The position numbers and the translations under genes are program-made. A DNA stretch of 42,510 nucleotides from Spirochaetes bacterium RBG_13_51_14 (GTDB lineage: Bacteria; Spirochaetota; UBA4802; UBA5550): positions 631 through 43,140 of the forward strand of contig MIBH01000014.1 of NCBI GenBank assembly GCA_001829455.1, in the 5' to 3' direction. How positions within the stretch are numbered: position 1 is the stretch's first letter; the number at the start of each line of letters is the position of its first letter. The notes beneath the pieces were generated by a model. That model was not told the origin of the DNA, made no database searches, and saw only the letters and a program-made list of their open reading frames with translations. Of the stretch, positions 1 through 8,415 are shown piece by piece.

Positions 1-98
1 AAAATAAAGTCAAAAATTATTTCTTTTTATTCGGGATGAAAATAAATTTTCCTTTACATAGTTGTTATTATCGGCTTATATATTTGAGATCTTCTTAT

Positions 99-138
99 GG
101 GCGCCTTTAAAAATTTTAATTTTCCTTAAAAAGCGCCC
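99..138. repeat. Imperfect hairpin upstream of the chemotaxis gene
   Basis: GGGCGC at 99-104 pairs with GCGCCC at 133-138, and the T/A-rich flanks partly extend the stem. No T-tract follows on either strand, so it is not a convincing terminator. The rest of the first 200 bases is AT-rich and holds no gene I can support. It may be the 3' end of an upstream transcript or part of the leader of the gene at 201. Confidence 0.35.
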
Positions 139-200
139 AAAAGGGAACATCTTAGCATGACATTTCAAGGATCCCTAATAATTACATTCTGAGGCTGAAT

Positions 201-1994
201 ATGGTTAATTCATCAGTAAAACAGGAATCTGGCTCGTATGTCGCACAATCACTCGATGCCGAAAGGGATGGTAAAAAAATCGATATTCCCGCTATAATCA
301 AATCCCTGAAGAACATGCTCGCCGTTAGGCTCCTCGTGGTGTTCTTCATAACAACTACTCTGGGAATGTTCACTTATTTCATAACTAACTATTTTATCGT
401 AAAAAATAATATTGAAAATATCGTAACCGACGACCTCAAGTCCACCGTCAGTGTCATTTATGACACCATCGACCTCCATTTCAGCGATGACAGCTATCGC
501 AAGGAGTTCAAGAAGAACCTGGAAACCGGCTCCGCCGAGGTCGATTTCGACTCGCGCTTTAACGAACTGAAATACCGCATCAGAAGAGTAAAATTCAGCA
601 AACACGGGTATGCATATATCATAAATTCCCAGGGCGATGTAATAATTCATCCGGAATTGGAAGGTGAAAATATACTCAAAGAACAGTTTATCAAGAATAT
701 AATCAAAAAGAAAAACGGCATCATTGAATACAACTGGAAGGGAGAAAAAAAGATTTCAGCATTTAAATATTATGAACCTTTTGGGTGGATAGTAATAGCA
801 GGAAGCTATTACGAAGATTTTCTGAGCGCACCCATGAGGCGGGTGTTCATCTGGTCTCTTTCCATAATCTGTGTGGTGATGTCAATCATGTTCGTTGTTT
901 TATTTCGTATTATCTCCGCAATTATCATTAAGCCGATAAACAACGCTAAAAACATAGCCAAAAGCATCCGCGACGGCGACCTTACCGTTACGCTTGGACA
1001 AATTGGGACCGATGAAATCGGATTCATGATGGCGGCCATGGCTGATATCATTGTCACCCAGCGGAATATCATCTCTGCAATGATCGGCCATATCAAGAAA
1101 CTCACAGCATCTTCGAATGAGATGGACGTCATCAGCAAAAAGATGTCGAAGATGTCCCAGGACCAGGCCGCAGCCATGGAGGAGGCATCGGCTGGCACCG
1201 AGGAAAACACGGCTTCCATGCATCAGATTGTCAACCGGTTTGAGATCCAATTCCAGAGCGTCGACCAGAACGCCGCCCGGATGATGAAAATGGCGTCCGA
1301 AGCCGACACCTCGTACAACGAAGCCATGCAGGTAAACAATTTGATGACCAGCACGGCTGAGAGCGCGCGGTTCGGCGAACAGGATCTCAACAGAATGGTT
1401 TCGGAGATACAGAACATCAAGGAAAGCACGGCGAAGATCGCGGAGATCATCAAAATTATATCCGATATCTCGGAGCAGGTGAACCTGCTGTCATTGAACG
1501 CGGCGATCGAAGCTGCCCGTGCCGGCGAGTATGGGCGGGGATTTGCAGTGGTCGCCGATGAAATATCCAAGCTTGCCGACCAAACAGCCCAGAGCGCGAA
1601 GAATATCACGCTACTGGTCAATGAAGGAAATGCTCAGGTAGATGCCGGAACTGAAATCGTCAACCGCACCGCCCAGGCCTTTCATAAGATAATTGAATCC
1701 ATCGAAACGGTGCGCGGAACAATAACAAAGTTCTCCGGGACACTGAAACTCCTGACAGACACCGCTTCAGAGGCCAGGAGTAGTACTGACGACATCAAAA
1801 AAATTTCAAACGAGATATACATGGCCACGAAGGAGCAGATGGCAACAAATAAAGAGATGGCAGTTACCATTGAAAATATTAATACCGATTCGCAGGAGCT
1901 TGTCAATTACGCTGCCACCATACTGAGCACATCCCAGGAGATAGCCGGGCTTTCTACCGAGATTAAGACAGAGCTTGATATATTCAAAATATAA
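201..1994 (+). CDS. Methyl-accepting chemotaxis protein with Cache sensor
   Basis: A transmembrane chemoreceptor that passes ligand signals to CheA/CheW. The 597-aa product has a ~40-residue cytoplasmic N-terminus, TM1 at about 43-65, and a periplasmic single-Cache-like domain at 66-210, whose [20 protein letters not shown] stretch is typical. TM2 is at 213-236, HAMP at 237-290, and a long coiled-coil signalling domain runs to the end. The conserved hairpin tip lies at about 422-458 ([19 protein letters not shown], then [11 protein letters not shown]). There is no C-terminal CheR-docking pentapeptide. The Shine-Dalgarno (GAGG 8 nt upstream) is weak. The gene stands alone and converges on dnaJ. 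The ligand is unknown. Confidence 0.95.
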   Translation: MVNSSVKQESGSYVAQSLDAERDGKKIDIPAIIKSLKNMLAVRLLVVFFITTTLGMFTYFITNYFIVKNNIENIVTDDLKSTVSVIYDTIDLHFSDDSYRKEFKKNLETGSAEVDFDSRFNELKYRIRRVKFSKHGYAYIINSQGDVIIHPELEGENILKEQFIKNIIKKKNGIIEYNWKGEKKISAFKYYEPFGWIVIAGSYYEDFLSAPMRRVFIWSLSIICVVMSIMFVVLFRIISAIIIKPINNAKNIAKSIRDGDLTVTLGQIGTDEIGFMMAAMADIIVTQRNIISAMIGHIKKLTASSNEMDVISKKMSKMSQDQAAAMEEASAGTEENTASMHQIVNRFEIQFQSVDQNAARMMKMASEADTSYNEAMQVNNLMTSTAESARFGEQDLNRMVSEIQNIKESTAKIAEIIKIISDISEQVNLLSLNAAIEAARAGEYGRGFAVVADEISKLADQTAQSAKNITLLVNEGNAQVDAGTEIVNRTAQAFHKIIESIETVRGTITKFSGTLKLLTDTASEARSSTDDIKKISNEIYMATKEQMATNKEMAVTIENINTDSQELVNYAATILSTSQEIAGLSTEIKTELDIFKI

Positions 1995-2035
1995 TAAAAA
2001 AGCACGAAGCCGAATCCGCGCCTTTCCAGTCCATA

Positions 2036-3142
2036 TCAATAAAACTCCTTCCCGCCGGAGCCGACCTCCTCGCCGTCGAGGGTTGAGAATTCCTTTAAAA
2101 GCTCCTTCTGGCGGGGCGTGAGTTTTCTGGGCACCCTGATGTTGATTTTAACCAGCTGATCCCCTTTCCCGTAGGAACCCAGGTAGGGTATGCCATTCCC
2201 CTTCAGCCTGAAGACCTGGCCGTTCTCCGATCCGGGAGGGATCTTCATCTTGGCAACGCCGCCGCTGATCGTCGGCACCTCGATCTCTCCGCCCAAGCAC
2301 ACCATGGGGAAAGAAACGTCGATGATCGATATGATGTCGTTTCCGTGTCGCTCAAAAACCGAATGCTTTTTCACATGGATGGCCACATAGAGGTCTCCCC
2401 GGGAGCCTCCGTTCGGCCCCTGCTCGCCCTCCCCGGTAATTTTGAGCCGCGAGCCGGACTCGACCCCGGCCGGGATCTTCACCGTGATGGTCCGCTTGTG
2501 AAGCCTGAGGCCCGTGCCCTGGCACGATGCGCAGGGTGAAGAAATAATTTTCCCCTCGCCCTTGCATTTATAGCAGGTCTGGGTGATGGAAAAGAACCCC
2601 TGGGTCTGCCGAATCTGGCCCGTCCCGCTGCACACGGGACAGACCGCCGGCTTCGTTCCCGCCTTGGACCCGGTGCCGTTACAGGTCTCGCACATTTCGT
2701 TACGGGGAACCTTGATCTGCACTTCCTTACCGGACGCCGCCTCTTCGAGGTCAATGGAAAGGTCATACTGAATGTCGGAGCCGCGCCGGGCCCGTTTGGT
2801 CCTGGTTCTACCGCTGAATGCGGACCCGAAAAATCCCTCGAAAATATCGGCGAAATCAAAATCGCCGAATATGTCTGAAAAGTCTGAATAAGCCCCGCGG
2901 CCGAATCCTTCGAAACCGGAAACACCCTCATGGCCGAATTTATCATAGGCCGCGCGCTTTTTGGGGTCTCTTAAAATTTCGTATGCTTCAGTGGCTTCTT
3001 TAAACTTCTCTTCCGCACCTTTGTCGCCTTTGTTTCTGTCTGGATGATATTTGAGCGCCAACTTTCGATACGCTTGCTTTATCTCCTGTTCCGCGGCATT
3101 CTTTGAAACTCCGAGGACTTCATAATAATCTCTCTTGGCCAC
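2036..3142 (-). CDS. dnaJ: Chaperone protein DnaJ
   Basis: Co-chaperone that delivers unfolded clients to DnaK and stimulates its ATPase in the cytoplasm. The 368-aa product is a full-length type I DnaJ. It has a J domain with HPD at residues 33-35, a Gly/Phe-rich linker at about 70-115, and four CxxCxGxG zinc repeats with cysteines 151/154, 168/171, 190/193 and 204/207. The C-terminal substrate-binding domain follows. Translation starts at GTG (3140-3142), supported by AAGGA 8 nt upstream. It is the last gene of the hrcA-grpE-dnaK-dnaJ unit, 53 bp after dnaK, and should share its CIRCE/HrcA control. It ends 41 bp from the convergent chemoreceptor gene. I see no clear terminator in that gap. 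Confidence 0.98.
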   Translation of the reverse strand: MAKRDYYEVLGVSKNAAEQEIKQAYRKLALKYHPDRNKGDKGAEEKFKEATEAYEILRDPKKRAAYDKFGHEGVSGFEGFGRGAYSDFSDIFGDFDFADIFEGFFGSAFSGRTRTKRARRGSDIQYDLSIDLEEAASGKEVQIKVPRNEMCETCNGTGSKAGTKPAVCPVCSGTGQIRQTQGFFSITQTCYKCKGEGKIISSPCASCQGTGLRLHKRTITVKIPAGVESGSRLKITGEGEQGPNGGSRGDLYVAIHVKKHSVFERHGNDIISIIDVSFPMVCLGGEIEVPTISGGVAKMKIPPGSENGQVFRLKGNGIPYLGSYGKGDQLVKINIRVPRKLTPRQKELLKEFSTLDGEEVGSGGKEFY

Positions 3143-3195
3143 TGGTTATTTCCTTGCTTACATTAAATTAAATATACACAGAACCGGTCATGTTG

Positions 3196-5148
3196 TCAAT
3201 GATCTCCTCCGCCCTGTTTTTTATCATCATCGACCACTTCGTAATCCGCGTCGTACACTTTTTCTCCTCCCTCGGTGTTGGCGCTTTTAGCGGTATCGCC
3301 TTCCTTGTCGGCACCCGGCTGCTGCTGCTGACCGGCGTACTGCTGGGCGTGTTGCTGGTACATCCGCTCGGCGAACTTGTGCGACGCCTGCTCGAGCCGT
3401 CCCTTTACCTCCTTGATCGTGCTCACGCTGTCGGATTCCATCGCCTTTTTAAGATTAGCGATTTCGGCCTCGATACTGTCTTTCTCGGAAGGTTCCACTT
3501 TATCGGCGTTCTCTTTGAGGAGCTTCTCCAACGAATAGATGAAGGAGTCGCCCTCGTTCCGAGCCTCGATAAGCTCACGGGCCCGTTTGTCCTCAGCTGA
3601 ATGCTCATCAGCATCCCTCACCATTTTCTTGATCTCGTCCTCGGAGAGGCCGCTGGATGATTCTATCCGTATCTTCTGCTCCTTGCCGGTGCCAAGGTCC
3701 TTGGCTGATACGTGCACAATGCCGTTGGCATCGATGTCGAACGTCACTTCGATCTGCGGAACGCCGCGCGGCGCGGGCGGTATGCCCACCAGGTCGAACC
3801 GGCCCAGCGTCCTGTTCTGAGCCGCCAGCTCCCGTTCGCCCTGAAGCACGTGTATTGAAACTGCCGGCTGGTTATCCGACGCCGTTGAAAAAATCTGGCT
3901 CTTCTTCGTGGGGATGGTGGTGTTCCGCTCGATGAGCTTGGTCATCACGCCTCCCAGGGTTTCAATGCCGAGCGAAAGAGGTGTGACATCGAGCAACAGC
4001 ACATCATGTACATCGCCGGCCAGAACGCCACCCTGGATGGCCGCGCCGACGGCGACGACCTCATCCGGGTTCACGCCCTTGTGGGGCTCTTTGGCGAAAA
4101 TGCGCTTCACCAGGTCCTGCACGGCCGGTATACGGGTGGAACCACCGACGAGAATCACTTCGTCGATATCGCCGGCGGTGAGTCCCGCGTCTTCAAGCGC
4201 GCTCATGCAGGGACCCTTGGTGGAGTTGATAAGGTCCTCGATGAGCTGTTCGAGTTTCGATCTCGTCAGGGTCATGACCAGGTGCTTCGCGCCGGACTGG
4301 TCGGCCGTCAGAAACGGAATGTTGATTTCCGTCTGAGATTTGCTCGACAGCTCTATCTTCGCCTTCTCCGCCCCTTCCTTCAGACGCTGGAGAGCCATCT
4401 TATCGCCGGCTACGTCGATGCCGGTCTGCTTCTTGAACTCCTGCATGAGCCAGTCCATAATTCGCTGGTCGAAATCATCGCCGCCCAGGTGCGTGTTCCC
4501 GTTGGTCGATTTTACTTCGAACACGCCATCGCCCAGTTCCAGGATGGAGATATCGAAGGTGCCGCCGCCCAGGTCGTATACCGCTATTTTCTCATTACGC
4601 TTTCCCTTGTCGAGGCCGTACGCCAGCGCGGCCGCGGTGGGCTCGTTGATAATGCGCTCCACTTCCAGTCCGGCTATCCGTCCCGCGTCCTTGGTCGCCT
4701 GCCGCTGGGCATCATTGAAGTACGCCGGTACTGTAATGACGGCCCGCGTAACTTTCTCTCCCAGATAGTCCTCGGCGGTCTGCTTCATTTTCTGCAGTAC
4801 CCGGGCGGATATTTCCTGTGGGGTGAATTCTCCCGCGATGGTTTTAACGCGGACGCCGTCCCGGCTGTCATCGATGACCTTGTAGGATACCATCCGTATC
4901 TCGTTGGCCACTTCATTGAACCGCCGCCCCATGAATCGTTTGATGGAACGGACGGTATTTTCAGGGTTGGTGATAATTTGGTTTTTCGCCACTTGGCCGA
5001 CCAGCCGCTCACCCTTGTCGGTAAAGGCCACGATTGACGGAGTGGTCCGCTGCCCCTCGGAATTCTGAATGACAACCGGTTCACCCCCAATCATAACCGC
5101 AACGCACGAGTTGGTCGTCCCAAGATCAATTCCTATTATTTTGCTCAT
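3196..5148 (-). CDS. dnaK: Molecular chaperone DnaK (Hsp70)
   Basis: ATP-dependent Hsp70 chaperone. The 650-aa product has the usual length. The N-terminal ATPase carries [12 protein letters not shown], the central phosphate motif [12 protein letters not shown] and the adenosine motif [13 protein letters not shown]. The substrate-binding domain contains the [17 protein letters not shown] signature. The C-terminal lid ends in a Gln/Gly-rich, acidic tail ([10 protein letters not shown]). The ATG is preceded by AGGAG at 7-nt spacing. It lies 76 bp after grpE and 53 bp before dnaJ on the same strand, as expected for an HrcA-regulated heat-shock operon. Confidence 0.99.
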   Translation of the reverse strand: MSKIIGIDLGTTNSCVAVMIGGEPVVIQNSEGQRTTPSIVAFTDKGERLVGQVAKNQIITNPENTVRSIKRFMGRRFNEVANEIRMVSYKVIDDSRDGVRVKTIAGEFTPQEISARVLQKMKQTAEDYLGEKVTRAVITVPAYFNDAQRQATKDAGRIAGLEVERIINEPTAAALAYGLDKGKRNEKIAVYDLGGGTFDISILELGDGVFEVKSTNGNTHLGGDDFDQRIMDWLMQEFKKQTGIDVAGDKMALQRLKEGAEKAKIELSSKSQTEINIPFLTADQSGAKHLVMTLTRSKLEQLIEDLINSTKGPCMSALEDAGLTAGDIDEVILVGGSTRIPAVQDLVKRIFAKEPHKGVNPDEVVAVGAAIQGGVLAGDVHDVLLLDVTPLSLGIETLGGVMTKLIERNTTIPTKKSQIFSTASDNQPAVSIHVLQGERELAAQNRTLGRFDLVGIPPAPRGVPQIEVTFDIDANGIVHVSAKDLGTGKEQKIRIESSSGLSEDEIKKMVRDADEHSAEDKRARELIEARNEGDSFIYSLEKLLKENADKVEPSEKDSIEAEIANLKKAMESDSVSTIKEVKGRLEQASHKFAERMYQQHAQQYAGQQQQPGADKEGDTAKSANTEGGEKVYDADYEVVDDDKKQGGGDH

Positions 5149-5224
5149 TGTGATTCTCCTTCATCAAAAATTGTATATAATATCGTTCTGAAAATTCCCT
5201 TTAACAGAAACTCGCTTGATTCCC

Positions 5225-5983
5225 CTAATGAACCGAGCCACCCCCACCGGCATCTTCATCATCGCCGGTGGCGGATTCAGCGGAAGCCACCTCCCGCTTC
5301 GGTTTCGTAACTTTGACCTTTGCGCTCCGTACCACCAGATCTTCAATGCGAAATCCCTTCTGGTAAACCTTGGTGACCGTATCGTACTCAACCTCGTCGC
5401 TTATCTCGGTGTCCACCGCTTCATGAAAATTGGGATCGAACTCCTGATCAAGCGCGTCGATTTCAACGACGCCGTACTTCTTCATGGTCTCCTCGATCCG
5501 CTTCGAGATCATGGACACTCCCTCCACGAGGGACGTATGAGCATCGTCGATCGATCCGTTTTTCGGGATGGATTCCGACGCCTCAATGGCCCGATGCAGG
5601 TCATCATTGATCTGGATGATGTCATGGGCGAAGTCCCTGAAGGCCATCTTCCTGGTTTCAAACTGTTGCTTGACGATCCGTTTTTTGTAATTTTCGAAAT
5701 CCGCCTGCCGGCGCAGCATCGTGTCCTTGAGGGTTTCCATCTCCTCTTTAAGCTGCTGGTTTTCCTTGAGAACAGCGTTCTTCTTTTCATCACAAACACG
5801 ATCGGACTCACGACGGAAGGCTTTTCTCCGCTCCTCCCTTCTCCGCTCCTCCGATGCTTTCTCATTTTCTATTTTCTTTTCCAGATCCGCATCAGATAAA
5901 TCGAGATTCCGCTTTGACCCGGCATCCTTCCTTTCATGGGTATCCTTATCCTTCGCCTTGTTATGTTCCTTGTGCTTATCCAT
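5225..5983 (-). CDS. grpE: Nucleotide exchange factor GrpE
   Basis: Releases ADP from DnaK. A very charged, coiled-coil N-terminal half (many Lys/Glu/Arg) leads into the GrpE core: QADFENYKKRI, the four-helix region, and the beta domain ending near VYQKGFRIEDLVVRSAKVKV. I chose the second of two consecutive ATGs (5981-5983, 252 aa) because GGGG lies 6 nt upstream of it and only 3 nt from the first ATG (5986). The frame is open further upstream to 6025, but that stretch runs into the intercistronic hairpin and has no ribosome site. The C-terminus has an unusual extension rich in Asp/Gly (DDEDAGGGGSVH). Confidence 0.95.
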   Translation of the reverse strand: MDKHKEHNKAKDKDTHERKDAGSKRNLDLSDADLEKKIENEKASEERRREERRKAFRRESDRVCDEKKNAVLKENQQLKEEMETLKDTMLRRQADFENYKKRIVKQQFETRKMAFRDFAHDIIQINDDLHRAIEASESIPKNGSIDDAHTSLVEGVSMISKRIEETMKKYGVVEIDALDQEFDPNFHEAVDTEISDEVEYDTVTKVYQKGFRIEDLVVRSAKVKVTKPKREVASAESATGDDEDAGGGGSVH

Positions 5984-6029
5984 CATATACCCCTGTAAAT
6001 CCCGCGTATATATCATCGCGAGCATTGAT

Positions 6030-6073
6030 GCTCATATGAATGCGCAGTTGCGCAAACGCGCATTCATATGAGC
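6030..6073 (-). repeat. Perfect 16-bp inverted repeat between hrcA and grpE
   Basis: The arms 6030-6045 and 6058-6073 are perfectly complementary (GCTCATATGAATGCGC and its complement) with a 12-nt loop. On the transcribed strand the hairpin begins 2 nt after the hrcA stop codon. No T-tract follows, so it looks like an mRNA processing or stability hairpin rather than an intrinsic terminator. A small second palindrome (GAGCAT-TG-ATGCTC, 6020-6033) shares four bases with it, so the two cannot form fully at the same time. Confidence 0.75.
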
Positions 6074-6075
6074 GC

Positions 6076-7134
6076 CTACTTCGACATTTTAGTCAACAAT
6101 TCCGTAACAACCCTGCCGGTGTAATCGACCAGCGGCACCACCTTTTCGTAATCCATCCGGGTGGGACCTATGACGCCGATGGCCCCCACCAGCTTGTTTC
6201 CGATCTTATATGACGTGGAAACCATACTGCACCCCTTGACCTTTTCCTCTTCTATCTCCGCGCCGATCAGTGTTCTGATTCCATCGTTCTCCAGCGTTTT
6301 TTCAAGAATGCCTCGTAAGATATTGCGCTCCTCGATAATACTGAGGAGACTGTGCAGGCGATCCTCCTCCACCATCTCGGGGATCTTCAATAAGTTTTCA
6401 ATTCCGTCAATATGAAGTCTCGGCTCCTCGTAATCCGACACGGCAAGCTCGGCTATATCCAGCGCCATCTCCTTATTAATACCATCCTCCTTTTCGCTCC
6501 GCAGCCGGTCGAAAATTGTGCCCTTTATTTCATACACGGAGTAGCCGCAGAGCTCGCTGGTCAGATAATTGGAGAAGTTGTACAATTCATCCTGGGTCAC
6601 GTTGGAGGAAACCATCACCTTCTTGGTAAGCACTATGCCGGTCCTGGTAATGAGAATAAACAGGATTTCATTGTTATCCATGGGGGCCAGGACGACGCGC
6701 TTCACGACGGTGAAATCGAACCGGGGAGTGAGCATAACGGCCGCGTACCGGGACTCGGTGGAAAGCATTTTTGTTATGAGAGAAAAAATTCTGTCCAGCT
6801 GAACTTCCCTTTTGATCACATCTTCCTTTACAGAAATCTCTCGATCCTTTAACGAGAATTCGTACGAGTCGAGGAGAGAATTGACGTAAAACCGGTATCC
6901 TTTATCAGTGGGTATTCTTCCAGCCGAGGTGTGCGGCTGTTTCAGATATTCCATACTCTCAAGGTCAAACATTATATTTCTCATGGTAGCAGGAGAGATT
7001 GATAATGAATACTTCTGCACAAAAGAGCGGGAACCAACGGTCTTACCGGTAGTTATATATTCGTACACTATCGCCTGTAAAATAGACGATTCCCTTTCAT
7101 CGAGGGGTCTTTCTTGTGTAATATCCTTAGCCAT
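6076..7134 (-). CDS. hrcA: Heat-inducible transcription repressor HrcA
   Basis: Repressor of class I heat-shock genes. It binds CIRCE and depends on GroEL for activity in characterised bacteria. The 352-aa product has the family's usual length. It has an N-terminal winged helix (LDERESSILQAIVYEYITTG, then VGSRSFV and SPATMRNIMFDLE), the GAF-like middle domain, and the typical C-terminus containing GAIGVIGPTRMDY. It is the first gene of the heat-shock operon, and its ATG lies 13 nt downstream of a CIRCE element, so it is autoregulated. No Shine-Dalgarno precedes the ATG, because the leader is almost entirely CIRCE palindrome. Confidence 0.98.
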   Translation of the reverse strand: MAKDITQERPLDERESSILQAIVYEYITTGKTVGSRSFVQKYSLSISPATMRNIMFDLESMEYLKQPHTSAGRIPTDKGYRFYVNSLLDSYEFSLKDREISVKEDVIKREVQLDRIFSLITKMLSTESRYAAVMLTPRFDFTVVKRVVLAPMDNNEILFILITRTGIVLTKKVMVSSNVTQDELYNFSNYLTSELCGYSVYEIKGTIFDRLRSEKEDGINKEMALDIAELAVSDYEEPRLHIDGIENLLKIPEMVEEDRLHSLLSIIEERNILRGILEKTLENDGIRTLIGAEIEEEKVKGCSMVSTSYKIGNKLVGAIGVIGPTRMDYEKVVPLVDYTGRVVTELLTKMSK

Positions 7135-7147
7135 AACAAATATATTA

Positions 7148-7174
7148 TTAGCACTCGATATAATCGAGTGCTAA
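7148..7174 (-). promoter_or_regulatory. CIRCE operator (HrcA binding site)
   Basis: An exact match to the consensus TTAGCACTC-N9-GAGTGCTAA. The symmetry continues well beyond the consensus: positions 7139-7159 and 7163-7183 form perfect 21-bp arms around a 3-nt centre. It lies directly downstream of the -10 box of the hrcA promoter, so bound HrcA would cover the transcription start. Confidence 0.97.
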
Positions 7175-7178
7175 TAAT

Positions 7179-7207
7179 ATATTAATAATAAAAATAAAGA
7201 TAGTCAA
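7179..7207 (-). promoter_or_regulatory. Predicted sigma-70 promoter of the heat-shock operon
   Basis: Read on the minus strand, TTGACT (7202-7207) is separated by exactly 17 bp from TAATAT (7179-7184). The predicted start falls at about 7172, inside the CIRCE element, as expected for HrcA repression. The -35 box touches the inverted repeat that ends the upstream gene. Confidence 0.7.
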
Positions 7208-7238
7208 GTCTAAAAAATAAAAAATTATTTTTTAGACT
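7207..7238 (-). terminator. AT-rich inverted repeat overlapping a stop codon (possible terminator)
   Basis: The 14-bp arms 7207-7220 and 7225-7238 are perfectly complementary with a 4-base loop. The minus-strand RNA has U-rich runs within and next to the stem. It overlaps the stop codon (7225-7227) of the 278-aa gene and abuts the hrcA -35 box, so it could insulate the heat-shock operon. The stem is nearly all A-T, so its strength as a terminator is uncertain. Confidence 0.5.
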
Positions 7239-8061
7239 CTTTTTCTTTATCTTTATCCTTTTTATCCTTGTCCTTGGCTTTGTCGTCAGCTTCGAGGGCC
7301 ATCTTCGCGGCATCGATGATGTTCTTCAGTTTAGTCGCTTCAGTATCCTCTCCAAACAGTACATGAATCTTTCGAAGTGACGACAGATATTCGATGGATC
7401 GTTTCAAATCGTCCCGGGCCTTGCCGGCCATTTCATACTTGGTACGGAACTGGCGGGCAGCCTCGGTAAGGCTCTCCTTGCATAACTGCATGAGGTCGCG
7501 CCGTTCATAGAAAAAATCCGACCGCGGATCCCTGAGCTTTGCAACTTCGGAAAAGCTGGTGATATTCTTCGTGATGATGGCCACCCGGGCCTGCAGCTCC
7601 ACGAAGGACCATTTCCACTTGGAATCCTGGCCGAACTTATGCATTAGGTTGTCGAGTATACGATGCAAACGTTGGATGAAATTAAGGATCTGACCGGGAT
7701 TGAGCCTGTTAATGGCCGCCAGGTATTCGTCATTTTCCTTGAGAGTGCGGTCAACGTCGTTCCCCACCACTTCTTCCATATATTGCAGCACCTTGTAGAA
7801 TTCCTTCCGCGCATTCTCAAGAAAGTTGGTGTTCTTGATGCCCAGCATCTCAATTGAAAGGTCATTCATTTTCAGGAAATTATCAATAGCGTCCATTTCC
7901 CAGGATGCCTGCTCGATACTGTAATAACTTCGGATTGCGGGGTGCTTTTTCTTTTTTACGGCAGCTTCGCTGAGCGACCTCTTGATCTGCTCAACTTCAC
8001 GCTTTATGTCCTTGATCTCATCATTGTATGCCGCCTTCTCAGCTTTGCTTAATGCTGCCAT
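7225..8061 (-). CDS. Conserved-looking helical protein of unknown function
   Basis: I do not recognise the family. The 278-aa product has no signal peptide or membrane segment. It starts with a charged coiled coil (residues ~5-40), has a long, mostly helical middle (SYYSIEQASWEMDAIDNFLK and DSKWKWSFVELQARVAIITK are distinctive), and ends in a tail of about 25 residues that is almost only Lys, Asp and Glu. The ATG has a good ribosome site (AGGA, 7 nt). It lies 9 nt after the stop of the 53-aa gene and is surely co-transcribed with it. It precedes the heat-shock operon but is separated from it by an inverted repeat and the hrcA promoter. A cytoplasmic scaffold or binding protein is a guess. Confidence 0.85.
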   Translation of the reverse strand: MAALSKAEKAAYNDEIKDIKREVEQIKRSLSEAAVKKKKHPAIRSYYSIEQASWEMDAIDNFLKMNDLSIEMLGIKNTNFLENARKEFYKVLQYMEEVVGNDVDRTLKENDEYLAAINRLNPGQILNFIQRLHRILDNLMHKFGQDSKWKWSFVELQARVAIITKNITSFSEVAKLRDPRSDFFYERRDLMQLCKESLTEAARQFRTKYEMAGKARDDLKRSIEYLSSLRKIHVLFGEDTEATKLKNIIDAAKMALEADDKAKDKDKKDKDKEKESKK

Positions 8062-8070
8062 CTCACCATC

Positions 8071-8232
8071 CTATGCGTACGTGTCGATATAGGTTCCCCT
8101 ACTATTTTCGGACGATTCCGCATTTCTATTAACTGGTTGCGGCTCATTTCGTTGGGTTTCTTCCTGCCGCGGGACTTCAGTAGAAAAACCGCGTGGAACG
8201 GTATCGGGCCCACTGATATTGGTTATTTCCAT
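8071..8232 (-). CDS. Small 53-aa protein, unknown function
   Basis: A short open frame reads MEITNISGPDTVPRGF at its start and ends GTYIDTYA before TAG. It is preceded by a very strong Shine-Dalgarno (AAGGGAGGGG, 3-4 nt before ATG) and stops 9 nt before the start of the 278-aa gene, so the two look translationally coupled. The peptide is hydrophilic, rich in Glu/Asn/Pro/Arg, with no membrane segment or cysteine. It is probably disordered, with a short defined C-terminal motif. No family is recognised. Confidence 0.65.
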   Translation of the reverse strand: MEITNISGPDTVPRGFSTEVPRQEETQRNEPQPVNRNAESSENSRGTYIDTYA

Positions 8233-8268
8233 AATCCCCTCCCTTAAATTATGGATAAAATCTGAGAT

Positions 8269-8288
8269 CCAGCCATGCCTGCGGCTGG
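8269..8288 (-). repeat. Small hairpin in the leader of the 53-aa gene
   Basis: CCAGCC (8269-8274) pairs with GGCTGG (8283-8288) around an 8-nt loop, about 37 nt upstream of the 53-aa gene's ATG. Further upstream on the minus strand, TTGAAA followed 15 bp later by TATATT is a possible promoter. The remaining bases up to 8415 show no other feature. Confidence 0.4.
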
Positions 8289-8415
8289 AAACCTCCTCTT
8301 CTATATAAAATATAATTTTTGTTAAGAAATTTCAAGTAAAAATTATATTCACCCCTGCTCTTTCAGATACCTCCATCCCGATCATCCTTGTCAAAGGTGG
8401 ACAGGAGGACAGGTT

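Noticed and set aside
4006-5037. 343-aa open frame antisense to dnaK
   Set aside because: A shadow frame of the highly conserved dnaK gene; no ribosome site or family match. Long antisense frames are common in G/C-rich conserved genes.
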